Below are positions 34,001 through 43,660 of a DNA stretch of 64,000 nt, piece after piece. Origin of the DNA: Emiliania huxleyi CCMP1516 (Eukaryota > Haptophyta > Isochrysidales > Noelaerhabdaceae). Position 1 is the first letter of the stretch; every line of letters begins with the position of its first letter. The stretch lies in assembly GCF_000372725.1 (NCBI RefSeq), contig NW_005201392.1:1133568-1197567 (forward strand), given 5' to 3'. The position numbers and the translations under genes are program-made. The notes beneath the pieces are model-generated. The model was not told the DNA's origin. It did no database searches and saw nothing but the letters and a program-made list of their open reading frames with translations.

Positions 34001-35613
34001 TGTGGTCTCCCCATACCCCCCCCCCCCCTTCTCTCTCCCCGCAGGTACAATGGCGGCTCTTGCGTCGGCCGCACGAGCCGCGACCCTCGTCCGGGCCTGC
34101 GCGGCTGCCTGCCGGTCACTCCAGAGGGGGGGAGGGGGTTGGGGGGCGGTGCCGCGCGACTCTTCACACGTCTGCCTGCGAGCAGGTCACCCCCGAGGCC
34201 GTGCTGCAGCTGCTGCAGCAGCGAGGCGTCGCCCTCGCGGGAAGCCACGCGCTCGTCATCGGCCGCTCTCGCATCGTCGGCAGCCCGCTCGCGGCGGCGC
34301 TCCTCGCCGCAGACGCGACGGTGAGCGTGGCGCACAGCCGCACCAAGGGCCTCGCCTCCCTCTGCCGCTCCGCCGACGTGATTGTCTCGTGCGCCGGCTA
34401 CCCTGGGCTGGTGCGCGGCGCGTGGGTCAAGGATGGCGCAGCCGTGGTGAGCGTCGGCACCACCTTCGCGGGCGAGCGTCTCCTCTCCGACCTCGAGGAA
34501 GCCGAGAGATGGCCGAGAGATGGCCGAGAGATGGTCGAGAGATCGCCGAGAGGGAGCCGAGAGGGAGCCGAGAGGGAGCCGAGAGATGGCGAGCGCCTCC
34601 TCTCCGAGGAAAGCGCGCAGCGGAGACGCAGCCGAGGCGAGCCGAGATGTGGCCGAGATGAGCCCCCGACATCGGTGTACGTTACTGTCAACGGCGTAGC
34701 CTTGCCCGGTTCGGCCTGGAGAGCAGCTCAGGCCCCCCTTTAGAATACGGGCCCCCCCCCCCCCCCTCTCCCACTCCCCCCCCCCACACACACACACCTT
34801 TCCCACCTCTCCCGCAGGAGGACTTGGAGGCCTTCCGCCACGCCGGCCTCGCCGCCGCCTCGCTTGTGGGACATGTCTCGCACGTGACCGTGGACGTGTC
34901 CCCGACATGTCCGAAGGCCTCGTCGTCACGTCGCCCGGCGGGGTGGGGCCCCTCTCGCTCGCGCTCCTCCTCCGCAACGTCGCCGACTCCGCCGCCCGCC
35001 GAGCGAGCGACGGTGCAGTCGGAGGCGCCGACGAGCGCACCCCGCCCGCGAGCGCCGCCGCCGTCGACGCCTTCCTGCGCGCGAACAAGCACTGGGCGAT
35101 GCTGCCCAAGCGCGGCGACGGACCCGGGCCGTCCGCGCAGAGGGCGCTAGTGCGCGAGGTGCGCGTGCCGTCGCACCGCGCGGCCGCCGACTTGCTCGAT
35201 GCGGCGGCGGAGCTCGGCGGCCGGCTCTCGTCCACGAGCCGTTTCCCCCCGCAGGACCCGTCCACGAACCATCCTCTCGGCACCTTTTTGCAGGCGACCG
35301 GCTCGACCACCACGTCGCCCTCAGCGCCGTCGAGCATCGCTGCGAGGCAACTGCTAACTAGCTGCAAATGAACTGCTCATATGAACTGCTAATCAACCAC
35401 GAGTCACCGCTGCGAGGCCTATTCACACCTCCTATTCACGCCTCCTATTCACGCCTCCTATTCACGCCTCCTATTCACCGCTGCGAGGCCGGGGTGCAGC
35501 TCACGCTCCACGCCTACACCACCTCCACCGGCGACGTCACCGCCCACGACCTCGCGCTCGCCGCCGAGATCGAGCAGCTCTGCGAGCGCCCTTTTGTGCG
35601 GCAGCAGCTCTGA
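31007..35613 (+). CDS. SsuA/THI5-like (NMT1) - FolD - pterin-carbinolamine dehydratase fusion
   Basis: Sixteen exons read through three enzymes. Exons 31007-31086, 31151-31553, 31627-31788, 31861-31929 and 32088-32282 encode an NMT1/THI5-type binding domain (FQPDYFMSPQFAGLAVALRT, RRGIELDILPLGG, STEQYILTQA). Exon 32936-about 33010, a piece near 33370-33390, then 33460-33571, 33641-33724, 33902-33926, 34045-34114, 34186-34500, 34818-34845 and 34917-35219 encode FolD, methylene-THF dehydrogenase/cyclohydrolase (GIQLMWPLPAHVD, HLDVDG, LVIGRSRIVGSPLAAALLAA, TSPGGVGPLSLALLLRN). The end of 34917-35219, with 35294-35346 and 35488-35613, encodes a PCD domain (DRLDHHVALSAVEH, VQLTLHAYTTSTGDVTAHDL). It would join thiamine-precursor, folate and pterin chemistry. 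The FolD exon near 33010-33390 is unresolved. The N gap 32569-32668 lies in an intron. Confidence 0.82.
32317..32548 (+). repeat. Long polypyrimidine tract in an intron
   Basis: About 230 nt composed almost only of C and T, directly before an assembly gap, in the 32283-32935 intron of the fusion gene. Confidence 0.9.
32569..32668. other. Assembly gap (N run, 100)
   Basis: A gap of conventional length 100, in the intron after the NMT1 domain exons. Confidence 0.99.
32669..32835 (+). pseudogene. Degenerate copy of the WW-domain gene's 5' coding region
   Basis: The segment matches the first about 165 bp of the minus-strand gene at 24663-25754: CTTCTCCAAGAAGCGGAAG, CAACGATCACGACCGCGCCG, GGCGGCGAAGGCTACGGC and CTCACAGTGT recur in the same order. 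A +1 shift after AAGCGGAAG and several substitutions destroy the frame. It lies in an intron of the NMT1-FolD gene, starting right after the gap. Confidence 0.75.
33184..33345. repeat. Inverted array of CGAGATATAGC repeats in an intron
   Basis: Four CGAGATATAGC units (33184-33228) are followed by the reverse complement units GCTATATCTCG and GCTACATCTCG (33270-33345). The transcript could form a long hairpin inside a FolD intron. A GCCGCCAGGCGGGC palindrome lies between them. Confidence 0.85.
34501..34620. repeat. GCCGAGAGATG tandem repeat at an intron start
   Basis: The intron opens GCCGAGAGATGGCCGAGAG and continues with GGGAGCCGAGA units, very like the carrier-gene intron at 23334. Confidence 0.85.
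35399..35482. repeat. CTCCTATTCACGC tandem repeat in a PCD intron
   Basis: About five 13-mer units lie between two copies of ACCGCTGCGAGGC (35403 and 35477); a third copy is the end of the upstream exon (35337-35348). Confidence 0.85.
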
Positions 35614-35666
35614 GCCTGCGTAAGTCCCCCCGCACTTCGCCGCCGCCGCCGCCCGGCATCGGCGAG

Positions 35667-37737
35667 CTCTCCACGGAGCGCTTCCGGTGCGAGCCGCCAG
35701 ACACGCTCGGGTCGAGTCCTGGCCACGCTCACCCCAACCCCCACCCCTCCCCCCCCCCCCAACCTCCGGCGCCAGGTACGCCCTGCCCGCCTCCCTCATC
35801 GCGTCGCACCCGGCAGAGCCGCGCGGCTCCTCGCGCCTCCTCCTGCACCTGCCAGCGCGTGCCGCCGCACCGCGCCTCGCCGACGAGGTGCGCGGCGGCG
35901 CGGAGCGGCGGGTGGCCGGCCGAGGGGGCGGCGGCGGCCTGCTTCCGTCGGGCGGTTGTGCCGTCGACTTGGCGTTCGCCGACCTGCCGGCGCTGCTGCC
36001 ACGCGGCGCGCCTCTCCTCGCGCCAGTCCCGAGGGCGTCCGGCCCGTCGGCACGCCCACGACGCAGCGTGCCGGCCGCACGCCCCGCAGGCGCGCACCTC
36101 GTCTTCAACCAGTCGCGCGTCTTTGCCGCGCGGGTGCACGCCTCGCTGCTCGGTGCGGGAGCGGGGAGGGGCACGCCCGCGGAGGAGGCCGCCGCCCGCG
36201 CCGTCGAGGTGCTCTTCCTCGCGCCGCTCTCGCACGCCGACCCGAGCGGCGCCCTCTCGAGCCCCGCGCCGGGGCAGCTGTGGCGCGCCATGGCGCGAGA
36301 GGTAGCCGAGAGAGAAGCCGAGGTGTAGCCGGGGTGAAGCCGAGGTGTAGCCGAGAGGTGTAGCCGAGAGGTGTAGCCGAGAGGTGTAGCCGAGAGGTGT
36401 AGCCGAGAGGTGTAGCCGAGAGGTGTAGCCGAGAGGTGTAGCCGAGAGGTGTAGCCGAGAGGTGTCGAGAGGTAGCCGAGGCGACCTCTCCTCGACACGT
36501 CCACGACATGTCCATGGCAGGTGCGTGCGCCGCTCGAGGTGAGCGGCGCGCGGCTCACAGTCGCGCCGCCGGGCGCCGCGGCCTCGCTCGATCTCGAGGT
36601 GGAGGCGGTCCTCGCCCCTTGGATCGAGCAGGGCGAGCGGGACGGAGTCGAGGCTGCCGTGCGGCTGTCGCTGCCTCCGGACAGCCACCCCGCCACCCCG
36701 TCGCCGCCGCTCTCGTCGCTGCCGCTCTCATCGCTGCCGCTCTCGTCGCTGCTCGGCTTGCTCGGAGAGACGCCGCTGCCGCCGTACCTCCAGCGCGAGG
36801 CGACGCCGCAGGACGAGGAGAGCTACCAGACCGTGTACGCACAGAGCGAGCAGACGGGCTCCGTCGCCGCGCCGACGGCCGGCCTGCACTTCACCGAGCC
36901 GTTGCTCGAGGAGTTGCGCGCGCGCGGCGTGTGCAGCTCCTCGCTGACACTGCATGTCGGCGCCGGTGCCTTCCGAGCACGCGGCGGCGGACGCCCCGCC
37001 GCTCGCTCTTCCACCCCCCCCCCCCCCCTTCCCTCCCCACCTCACAGGAACCTTCAAGCCGGTGACGGCGCCAACCCTGGCGGGGCACGACATGCACGCA
37101 GAGCCCTTCTCCATCAGGTGCAGGCTATAGCTCGGCTCAATCTCGGCTGCCTCTCGGCCGTCCTCACGCCCCCGAGCCCTTCTCCACCAGCGCGGACGCG
37201 CTCGGCGCGCTCGCCCTGTCCGCGGCGGAGGGCCGCCCGATCGTGCCGGTCGGGACGACGAGCGTGCGCGTGCTCGAGTCCGCCTACTGGCTCGCCGCCA
37301 GAGCCGCGCCCGACCCCAAACCCAGCGGCGCTACACTCGACGGCGCCTCGCAGCGCGCAGCGCCGCTCTGCTCACACGCCTCGCCCGCGCGAGTAGGCGA
37401 TTTGGGCCGCCTCGGGCAGTGGGACGCATACAACTTGTCCGCCGCCGCGCCGCCCCCGTCCCGCCTCGAGGCGCTGACGACTCTGCACGGGCTAGCCGAG
37501 GCGGCGGGCGGCCGCCTCTACGGCGCGACTTCGCTGTGCATCGCGCCGGGCTACCGGTTCGCCCTCTGCGACGGGATGGTGACCAACTTCCACGCGCCCG
37601 ACTCGACGCTGATGCTGCTCGTCTCGGCCCTCCTCGGCGGGGCCGACAACGCCCGCGAGGTGTACGAGCACGCCGTCCGCCGCGAGTACCGATTCCTCTC
37701 GTACGGCGACTCGTCTCTCCTCCTGCGCGCGCGTTGA
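35667..37737 (+). CDS. queA: QueA, S-adenosylmethionine:tRNA ribosyltransferase-isomerase
   Basis: QueA transfers and isomerises the ribosyl of SAM onto 7-aminomethyl-7-deazaguanine in tRNA, the penultimate step of queuosine synthesis. Exons 35667-35686, 35776-36005, 36090-36292, 36521-36965, 37048-37117 and 37191-37737 join in phase to about 504 codons plus stop. Family marks are [58 protein letters not shown] then [40 protein letters not shown], and [20 protein letters not shown]. It is longer than bacterial QueA (about 350 aa) because of Ala/Pro-rich insertions. No ATG precedes the first exon, so it may be spliced to the upstream fusion gene (stop only 53 nt before) or use an unseen start. 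Several introns show flank duplications. Confidence 0.87.
36299..36480. repeat. AGGTGTAGCCGAG tandem repeat in a QueA intron
   Basis: About ten copies of a 13-mer built on GTGTAGCCGAGAG, sharing the CCGAGA core with introns of three other genes or positions. Confidence 0.9.
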
Positions 37738-38681
37738 TGCTCTCGAAATCGCATGCGCGAGAGAGGTGCCCTCGCATTCGATCTTTTCCATGCGACAACA
37801 AGCGGAGAGCCGCGCTGCGGTTGTGCGCCGGAGACTCACAGTACACAGACTCAACGAAGGAGAAAGAAGGCTTGTTAGAAGGGCGGCGTACGGGGAACGG
37901 GGTGTGGAGGGTGAGTACTGAGTTGGGACCAGGATTCGACCCCTTTTTACGGGGTAACTTAGGGGGTGCACAGCGCCCCAAAATCCACCAGTGTGGGATT
38001 TCGCGCAATCGCTTGACTCTGAATAGCTCGCTATGTACCTTTCTGAGCGCTGTGATCGCCGCAGACTGGCTCCGACTTGACGGCGGCATGGAGACGTGAT
38101 GCCTCCATGCCGCCGTCAAGTCGAAATCGACATGCAGCTCGATGGTTTGCCCGAAAAGGTACATAGCGGCGTTTGGTCGACAAACAGCGCTGCGACCGCG
38201 AAGTGGCGGTGGACATGCTCCCATGTTGCCGACGCGGCGCCGGAGTGGCCGGCGCTGCTCGCCGCGACCACGACGGCTACTCTGATGCTCCGGGCCGACC
38301 CGTCCTACCCGACGGTGGCACTCTTCCACGTCTCGCTCACGCTGAGAAAAATTCTGAAACGGCGTGCAGCAGAGTCACCGACGAGTCGGTCCGCGTGACT
38401 CCTCGTGTCCCGTACCGTTCTCACACATCCATAAACTCACTTTGGCCTCACTGAAGCGATGCCTCAATCCTGAATCCTCAGATTTTAGATTGGGACGCTG
38501 TGCACCCCCTACGCGGGTAAGGTACATGGTAAGGTCACGGCCAAAAGGGTGGGGGGGGCGGTGAGGCGGCCTGCTCGACGGGTGTGGGGGGGTATGGTCA
38601 ATCGCTAGGGGTAGGTAGGTAGAAAGAAGAACAGACAGGAATCGCTGCAGCCGCCGTACACTCTACACAGCCGCGGCGACG
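37738..38681. other. Intergenic with a long hairpin
   Basis: Contains the hairpin 38029-38168. Outer inverted matches (GGGGGTGCACAGCGCCCC near 37955-37980, and its complement near 38495-38515) suggest a larger foldback element. No gene recognised. Confidence 0.5.
38029..38168. repeat. 140-nt inverted repeat with a perfect 21-bp core stem
   Basis: The core CGACTTGACGGCGGCATGGAG (21 bases; first base 38073) is the exact complement of 38103-38123, with a 9-nt loop. The outer ends CGCTATGTACC and GGTACATAGCG also pair. Confidence 0.85.
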
Positions 38682-38818
38682 ATGCCGACGCTCGAGCGCC
38701 GCTTCAATACTGTCGCGGGCCTTCTCGCCGCGACGCCGCCTCGACTTCGGCTCCTGGACAGCTCGCTGCCAGACGACGCCGAGCGCGCCGCTGAGCGCTG
38801 TGCGCAGCTGCTGCGCTG
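38682..38818 (+). CDS. Possible first exon of an unknown gene
   Basis: ATG 38682 opens MPTLERRFNTVAGLLAATPP then RLRLLDSSLPDDAERAAE and CAQLLRW, ending at a GT donor. It looks like an amphipathic, properly coded start, but no continuing exon was found before the next gene at 39247, so it may be truncated. Confidence 0.33.
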
Positions 38819-39246
38819 GTACGCTTGCGTCGTGCATCGCACAGCTCGAACCTAACACGACGGTTACTGTACGCGCTCGTGTGGTGGGGTGGGGGGTGGG
38901 GCGCGGCTAGATTTCATGGCGGGCCGCCTAGGCCCTGGGGTCGGAGTCAGATTCGGTTGGGTGGCCGCGCAGGGCGCGGGCTTCGCTGCTTTCGGGGGCG
39001 GTCAGGGAGGGGTCGGGGCGCTGCGGGGGAGCGCGAGGCGGTTCGGGCCTCCTGGGCCACCCGAGAGGCTTCAGCATCTGGGTGCGGCGGCGGCGGGAGC
39101 TCGGGCAGGTTGCGGTCGGTAGGAGCTGGGAGGCATTCGCGAGGCGGTGGCAGCCGCGCGAGAAGGGCCGGCGGGGAGCTCGGCCCCCCACACGGCCATC
39201 GCGGAGTCTCGCCCGATCGCGGGAGCAAAAGCTGATCGGGTGAAGC

Positions 39247-41409
39247 ATGCCGGACGATCTGCCCGCCGTCGTCAAGTGGGGAAAGCAGCGCTTCACCGGC
39301 GTCCGCCTCCGTGGAGGGATGCCGGTCGCAGAGCTCAAGCGGGCGCTGCAAGCGTTGAGCGGCGTTCCGCCCGAGCGCCAGAAGCTCCATGGAAGGGAGC
39401 TCTCCCAGACAGCGGCGTGCTCGGCGAGGTTCTCGCTCTCAAGCCTGGGCAGACCGCGCTGACGATCATGCTCGTGGGCGCCGCCGACGAGGCTCCAGCC
39501 GCTCCAGCTGAGCCGACAACTTTCACAGAGGACCTGACGCCTGCGGAAGCCGAGGCGGCTGGTGCGGCCGCTGAGGCGGCCGCCATGGCTGCCGCGGAGG
39601 GCATGATCACCGCGCTGCAGCTGCCGCCCTCCGAGCGCGCCGAGAGCGTGGGCGCGCCGATGTCGAGCCTGCCGGTCAAGTACAGCTTTCTTGTGCACGG
39701 GCTCGCGCAGGATCAGATCGAGGAGTCGCTGCGCAGGAGGCGCGGGTCGCGGGGCGGCGCCCTCCTCGACGTGTGCGCGATGACCCTCGGCCACGAACTC
39801 GGCAAGGCGTACGTCAACGCGATCGCGACCCTCGCGGACGGCACCCTTGCGAGCGGCCTCGACAACGGCCGCATCGCGCTCTGGAGGCACGGCCGGCGGG
39901 TCAAGGAGGCGGTGCACGCCTCGCCGAGCGCACCCTCCCCTAGATGCTGACTCCAGGGCTCGCAGCCCTCGTCTCCGCGTGTGGCGCTCTGAGTACACTG
40001 CCGTATTCACGCGCGCGCGCCCTTGACGCCGGCTCTGGTGCGCACACGACGCCAGCTCTGGTGCGCCCATGACGCAGGCGCTCCTCGGCGGGCGGCCTGA
40101 GCCGGTGACGTGCCTCGTCGCGCTGCCGCGGGGCTGCAGCCGCGGCGCCGACCTCGCCTCGGGGTCGGAGGGCAGCGTGAGGCTGTGGGCGGCCGGCGAG
40201 TGTGTCGGGACCATCGTGGCGCCGCCTGGCACGGCACCCGCCTGCATGGCCGCGCTGCCCGCCGCTGCGGCGGGCGCTGGGCCCTCGTCTGGACCCTGCC
40301 TGGCGGTCGCCTTTCACCAGGCTCGCCCCTTCGACCCGGCCGCGTTTCGGCTCGTGCCGCAGGGCGAGGAGCAGCGGCGGCGGCGCGCAGAGGCGCTCGC
40401 CGCGCAAGCTGCGCAGGCGGCCGCGTTTGAGCGAGTCGCGGCCTCGGTCACCGTTGCCAGTCTGCGAGCCGAGAGCCCGGGAGCCGTACAGCCATCGGTG
40501 TCGGTGCTGGGGCTTGCGGGCGGCGCCGCCCGCGTCACGGCGTTCGGATGTCTCCCGCGCGCACCTCCAGCGGCCGACGGACTGGCCTGCGGAACAGCGG
40601 ACGGAGCGCTCAGGGTCTGGGTTAGGACAGGCGGCGGCGGCGACGACGCAGTCTGGCGGTGCGAGGAGCATCTCGCTCTGCGATTCGGCGGCGGCGCAGC
40701 TGCTACGATCGCGTGCGTGGAGCCGCTCACCGCGCAGCTTGGCCTGCTCTCCTAGATGCATGATCGATCCAGACGTCCCGGGTATCGCTCGTGAAATCTC
40801 CCACTCGAGATTCCTCCCTGGTATACAGATCCGTGTATTCCAACCTGCACTCGAGGAAGACACGCGTTCAGCTGTGCTCAGCCGTACTCACCGTCTTCGT
40901 AGCCCTTCTTTTCGGTGCTCTACGTGACACATGACGTTGGTGTGTTCAGTGCAGGCTTGCTCGCCGTCTCCTGCCTCCACGACGAAGGGGGGAGTGCGGG
41001 GGAGGGTGTGGAGCCGCACGGCAGTGGCGCGTCGCTCCTGCGGGTTCCTCTCCCTGCGCACGGCGGCGCGGTGGCTATCCTCGACGTGGCGAGGAGTGCA
41101 GTCCTGGCGACGCTTGACGCGCATACCGACGTGGTGCGCTGCATGTGCGCACTGCCGGACGGGGGCCTGGCGACAGGGGGAGGCCCACAGGATCGCAGCG
41201 TGCGTGTGTGGGCGAGGTCGCAGTGGGAGGACCAGCCGCGGGAGGAGCGGGGCGGCGACGCGGTGCCCGTGCGGCGTGAGGCGACGCAGACCCTCTCCGC
41301 CCCGGGCTACGTGTTCGCCCTGGCGGCGCTGCCGGACGCCAACCCCGGAGGATCGAAGCTCTTTGCGCTGGCGTGCGCGAGGTACAACACAGTTAGGATC
41401 TGCTTGTGA
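39247..41409 (+). CDS. Ubiquitin-like domain plus WD40-repeat protein
   Basis: Exons 39247-39911 (with a frame break), 40078-40741 and 40955-41409. The N terminus is a UBL of the USP14/UBLCP1 kind: AVVKWGKQRFTGVRLRGGMP, then ELKRALQALSGVPPERQKLH and GEVLALKPGQTALTIMLVG. Around 39391 one base appears to be missing between QKLHG and KGALPDS. Later exons give WD-like blades (IATLADGTLASGLDNGRIAL then W, VTCLVALPRG, DLASGSEGSVRLW, VRCMCALPDGGLATGGG then SVRVW). A role linking ubiquitin or the proteasome to a WD scaffold is plausible but not shown. The second and third introns start with bases copied from the next exon (GCCTGCTCTCC versus GCTTGCTCGCC). Confidence 0.72.
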
Positions 41410-42533
41410 GGCGTTGTGCATATTTCTTTTTTGCTCGACAAAGATCTCGCCGATCGTGGCGTAGCCCAAGCTGCAGAACATGTGCAGGGGCCAGCGCCTA
41501 CACTTTATGAGTGTATGTGAGACGTGCGCTCAAGGAGTGAGGCGCGGAGCGCGCCCCGAAGGAAACTTTGAGGGTTGTGGAGGCGGAGGGCTAGATGCGA
41601 TTTCTATTAAGAGTTTGACTCACACGCTGGAACCACTCGACTCACACGCTGGAACCACTCGGCCCACCCACAGGCCCAATCTCAAGTGGTGGCGCTCCGC
41701 ACCTACCCAGCGGCGCGCTCTGCGCGTGTGCTTTCCAGCGGCGCGCTCCGCGCGTGCTCTGCGGCAGTGCTACTGCATCTTCCGCAGCTCCAGCAGGTAT
41801 CCAGCAGTGAGTTCACCGCCAGTTATCTGCGCCTCCGTTCGTCGCTCTCGTGCTTGATCGTCAGGCCGTGCTCTCACGTCCGCCGGAGCTACCTCGGCTA
41901 TCGGCCACCATTTTGACCGCGCAAGATATAAAGGGTGGCCTAAGGGCTCTGCTCGCAAGGCGCCCGCGTCGCAGACGCGGTACCATTGACAAATCTGGCA
42001 TATCCGCGGTCCACAAGTTTCTCCGAGACCTCGGGAGGGGCAGGTATTCACACCTCGGCAGTGTGGTTTGGGCAGGGCAGGGCAGTGTGGGTTTCACACC
42101 CGGGGCAGGTAGGGGATCGGGCAGGGCAGTTGTGCGGCAGTGTGCGGGCAGGGCAGTACGGTAGGGCAGGGCAGGGCAGTTGGGGTCATAATTGCAGGAC
42201 TGAGATTCGGGATCTCAGGTGGTGAAAAAAAAGGGGAGACAATTGCTGTGAACATGCAATTTAGATAACAATCTCAATGAGATGTGTGAATAGGACGGCC
42301 GATCGACGAATTACACGCGCGAGCTTGCGAGCTCATCTGCATCTCAATCGAATCTCAGGGGGGCGCCGTGTGTATAAGGGTCGCGTGACACTGCGGTTTA
42401 TCTATGCCAACTACTGTACACGAGTGGATTGCCGAAACGGACTTGGTGTTCTTCATACCCGGCTTCAGGGTTGACACTTGCCGGTAGAAAACCGTCCTCT
42501 TGGCGGAGTCCTCGCCCGTTCGGCCGGTATTAG
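41410..42533. other. Repeat-rich intergenic region
   Basis: Contains MITE family B copy 2 (41465-41791) and a GGGCAGGGCAGT tandem array (42060-42184). No complete gene. Confidence 0.5.
41465..41791 (+). mobile_element. MITE family B, copy 2
   Basis: Starts CCCAAGCTGCAGAACATGTG and follows the reverse complement of 58865-59190 closely through GGGTTGTGGAGG, TAGATGCGATTTCTATTAAG and CGCTCCGC units. It duplicates a 22-bp ACTCACACGCTGGAACCACT segment in tandem and has a degenerate right end. Confidence 0.75.
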
Positions 42534-42707
42534 ACTTGCGAGGACGTGGATTTCCCCAAGGTCGCTACGCACTTCGATGACAAATATGATACCGCCCTCG
42601 CTCGCATTCGGGCCCTCGAGGTCAAGATGCATGAGCTCGAGACAGAGGTTCATCAGCCTGTGGAGTGGCCCGAATTCACCCGCAAGCGCAAGGCGGTGCG
42701 CAAGTGA
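42534..42707 (+). CDS. 3' exon of an unknown protein, coiled coil
   Basis: After a TTAG acceptor the frame reads TCEDVDFPKVATHFDDKYDT, then a heptad-like helix ALARIRALEVKMHELETEVH and EFTRKRKAVRK, stop. The steady charge pattern and codon use look genuine. No upstream exon was identified, so it could be a gene remnant. Confidence 0.4.
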   Translation, partial: TCEDVDFPKVATHFDDKYDTALARIRALEVKMHELETEVHQPVEWPEFTRKRKAVRK

Positions 42708-43549
42708 TTAGGGCATCGGCCGTCTCTCGCCCGCCTAGTAATCGTCCCAATTCACAAAGCCATAGATCATCTGCTCTGTCCACACCTCGAGTGCGTGTAA
42801 TACTTTAAAGAAGAGATCCTTTGGCATCCCGCCCGCCATTTGTCTATCATACACAGTTAGCATAAGGGTTAGGGTTGTAATCAGAACATACGTACGTCCC
42901 TTTCTCATCTGTGAATAAGCGAGATAAGTTTAGGGTTACAGTGTCGGAGCTATCAGGATGGGGGCTTGGATTAGGGTTACACACTGGTGACAAGCCGTGT
43001 CAGGGGGGTATGACACTGGATGCGCCTGGACGTGTCCCGGACACCCCCCTCCCCGAGACGTGTCCAGGACAGGACCGTGCCCGGGCCTGACCTGTCCGGT
43101 CGTACGCATATCCCCCCACACGAGCAAATAGCAAAATCCGAATACCGTGCAGAAACCATGTGATCTGCGCCGTGCAAGCCTTCAGCTGGTGCCAAGACGT
43201 TTTACGGGAGCACTGCAGCAACCAACCAGCCGGGGGCTATTGCAACATATATGGAGAGCCTCCTGCGTGACCTCCGGGACGCGCGCGACGCCTGCAACAA
43301 GCTAGCTGCCTTTTGACGATGCGCTGCGCGACAAGATAGCTGCCGAACTGGATCGCATCGAGGCTGGGGCAGGGGCGGCTCAGGATCACAGACATCCCTC
43401 TCAGGATCACAGCACCGGCGGGGGCGCGCCTCAGGATCAAGCACCCACGGCAGGGTCTGTGAGGATCAGCAGACCTGGAGGGGGCGCGCTGAGGATCATA
43501 GGCCTGAGAGGGGTGCTGTCAAGATCACAGGGCTGCAAAGGGTGGCACT
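42708..43549. other. Intergenic with telomere-like motifs
   Basis: GGGTTAGGGTT at 42866-42876 and TTAGGGTTA at 42931 and 42973 resemble TTAGGG telomere units but are isolated. 43370-43540 carries a loose CAGGATCA tandem repeat. No gene recognised. Confidence 0.45.
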
Positions 43550-43643
43550 GATAGAGGGCAAAAAGATCGATTGCGCTCTTGCCGATCCGCACCTACCTAG
43601 GCTCTTGGGTGGCGCGCCCCAGCTCTTCACAACGAAACTGGTT
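43550..43643 (+). repeat. Interspersed repeat family D, copy 2 (upstream of UPF0126 gene)
   Basis: One mismatch to 30811-30904 over 94 bp. It ends 17 bp before the ATG at 43661. Confidence 0.9.
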
Positions 43644-43660
43644 ACCTCCCCAACCCACCG

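Noticed and set aside
35611-35613. TGA as a selenocysteine codon joining PCD to QueA
   Set aside because: No redox-type Cys/Sec context and no SECIS hairpin could be identified; kept only as an unexplained in-frame stop.
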